From NCBI GenBank assembly GCA_039715055.1, contig JBDLID010000045.1, positions 1 through 22,076 of the forward strand: a stretch of DNA of 22,076 nt, read 5' to 3'. Made by a program: the position numbers and the translations under genes. The stretch comes from JBDLID01 sp039715055. Lineage in GTDB: Bacteria > Desulfobacterota > Desulfobulbia > Desulfobulbales > Desulfocapsaceae. Under the pieces are notes generated by a model. That model had not been told where the DNA came from. It did not search any database and saw nothing but the letters and a program-made list of their open reading frames with translations. Shown here piece after piece: positions 21,567-22,076 of this stretch; within the stretch, counting starts at the first letter, position 1, and the number at the start of each line of letters is the position of its first letter.

Positions 21567-22076
21567 ATGATTGATGCGTCAATGCTGCCGGATTTTATCA
21601 TTGAAGCTACAGAGCACCTTGAGGAACTGGAGAACAGCCTTCTTCGTCTTGAAGAACAGCATGATGACCGGGAGGTTTTAGATGATATCTTCCGGGCAAT
21701 GCACAACATCAAGGGTGCCTCCCAATTTGTCGGTATAGACCGGGTCTCGGAACTCTCCCACAAACTTGAAAATCTGCTGGACCTCATCCGGGTAGGTGAC
21801 CTGCAGCTCGATGATAAGGTGTTTGAGCTGCTCATGGACGGCAAGGATCGTATCTCGGTGCTTGTCGAAGAGCTGGAGCGAACCGAGGCAGAGGAGTCAG
21901 AGGTCGGTGACCTGATCGATAAGATCAAGGCCAGTATTGATGGTGAGCCGGTAGAGGATGTCAAAGACCCTGTCGCAACTGATGAGCCGGAAGAGCTGCA
22001 GGCGGACGAGGAAGAACCTGGTGACAGCGGGGTGGCAGTTGAGGTCGCTCCCCTTGAAGGTGAAGATACCGATGAG
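21567..22076 (+). CDS. cheA: CheA histidine kinase, N-terminal part (runs off the window)
   Basis: The frame is open from ATG 21567 to the end of the window (170 codons). Residues 1 to about 110 are a histidine-phosphotransfer domain: DFIIEATEHLEELENSLL, then the phosphorylation site RAMHNIKGASQFVG with H46 and the HxxKG motif, then LSHKLENLLDLIR. After residue about 125 comes an acidic, Pro/Asp/Glu-rich linker (EPVEDVKDPVATDEPEEL...), as between the Hpt and P2 or dimerisation domains of CheA. The kinase core lies beyond the edge, so assignment as CheA rests on the Hpt domain and the cheW/cheY neighbourhood. AGGTGG lies about 5 nt before the ATG. Confidence 0.88.
   Translation, partial: MIDASMLPDFIIEATEHLEELENSLLRLEEQHDDREVLDDIFRAMHNIKGASQFVGIDRVSELSHKLENLLDLIRVGDLQLDDKVFELLMDGKDRISVLVEELERTEAEESEVGDLIDKIKASIDGEPVEDVKDPVATDEPEELQADEEEPGDSGVAVEVAPLEGEDTDE

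Overview
The window looks like a chromosomal segment of an anaerobic, motile Gram-negative bacterium, most plausibly a Desulfobacterota (former Deltaproteobacteria) relative. The reasons are a ferredoxin-dependent 2-oxoacid oxidoreductase operon, a haem-c (CxxCH) membrane sensor, sigma-54-type promoters, a chemosensory operon and a WaaE/KdtX-like glycosyltransferase. The taxon is inferred from gene content only. All family assignments come from reading translations and recalling family motifs; no database search was run.

Layout. (1) 137-889: a GT2 glycosyltransferase, probably for the LPS core. (2) 962-6731: a complete dipeptide ABC transporter, dppA-dppB-dppC-dppD-dppF, closely resembling the enterobacterial system. 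A strong terminator or attenuator hairpin separates the binding protein from the membrane and ATPase genes, and dppB starts with TTG. (3) 7057-13020: a tight operon of a Leu/Val/Phe/Glu-type amino-acid dehydrogenase, a three-gene 2-oxoacid:ferredoxin oxidoreductase (gamma-delta fusion, alpha, beta) and an AMP-forming acyl-CoA synthetase. Together with the transporter this suggests dipeptide uptake, amino-acid deamination, oxidative decarboxylation to acyl-CoA and reduced ferredoxin, or the reverse direction. (4) 13021-14692: a sigma-54-type promoter drives a membrane DUF3365/Tll0287-like haem sensor, followed by a terminator and a small unknown gene. (5) 14693-16029: 1.3 kb without a supported gene. 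It carries three copies of a 141-bp palindromic MITE-like element, each flanked by a 4-bp direct repeat, and then a second sigma-54-type promoter region. (6) 16030-22076: a periplasmic PhnD-like binding protein, a dCache-HAMP chemoreceptor, CheW, a CheY-like receiver, a HAMP-only membrane protein and the start of CheA, which runs off the window.

The most interesting signals lie between the genes. The haem sensor and the binding-protein/chemoreceptor unit, 2.7 kb apart, share a promoter architecture: a -24/-12 element with exact GG-N10-GC spacing, a TTTTGC/GGCA dyad centred 88-89 bp upstream, and GGTGCA half-sites further up. This suggests that one enhancer-binding regulator co-regulates the redox sensor and the chemosensory genes. 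The MITE family, with recognisable target-site duplications and one internal-deletion derivative, lies between these two units.
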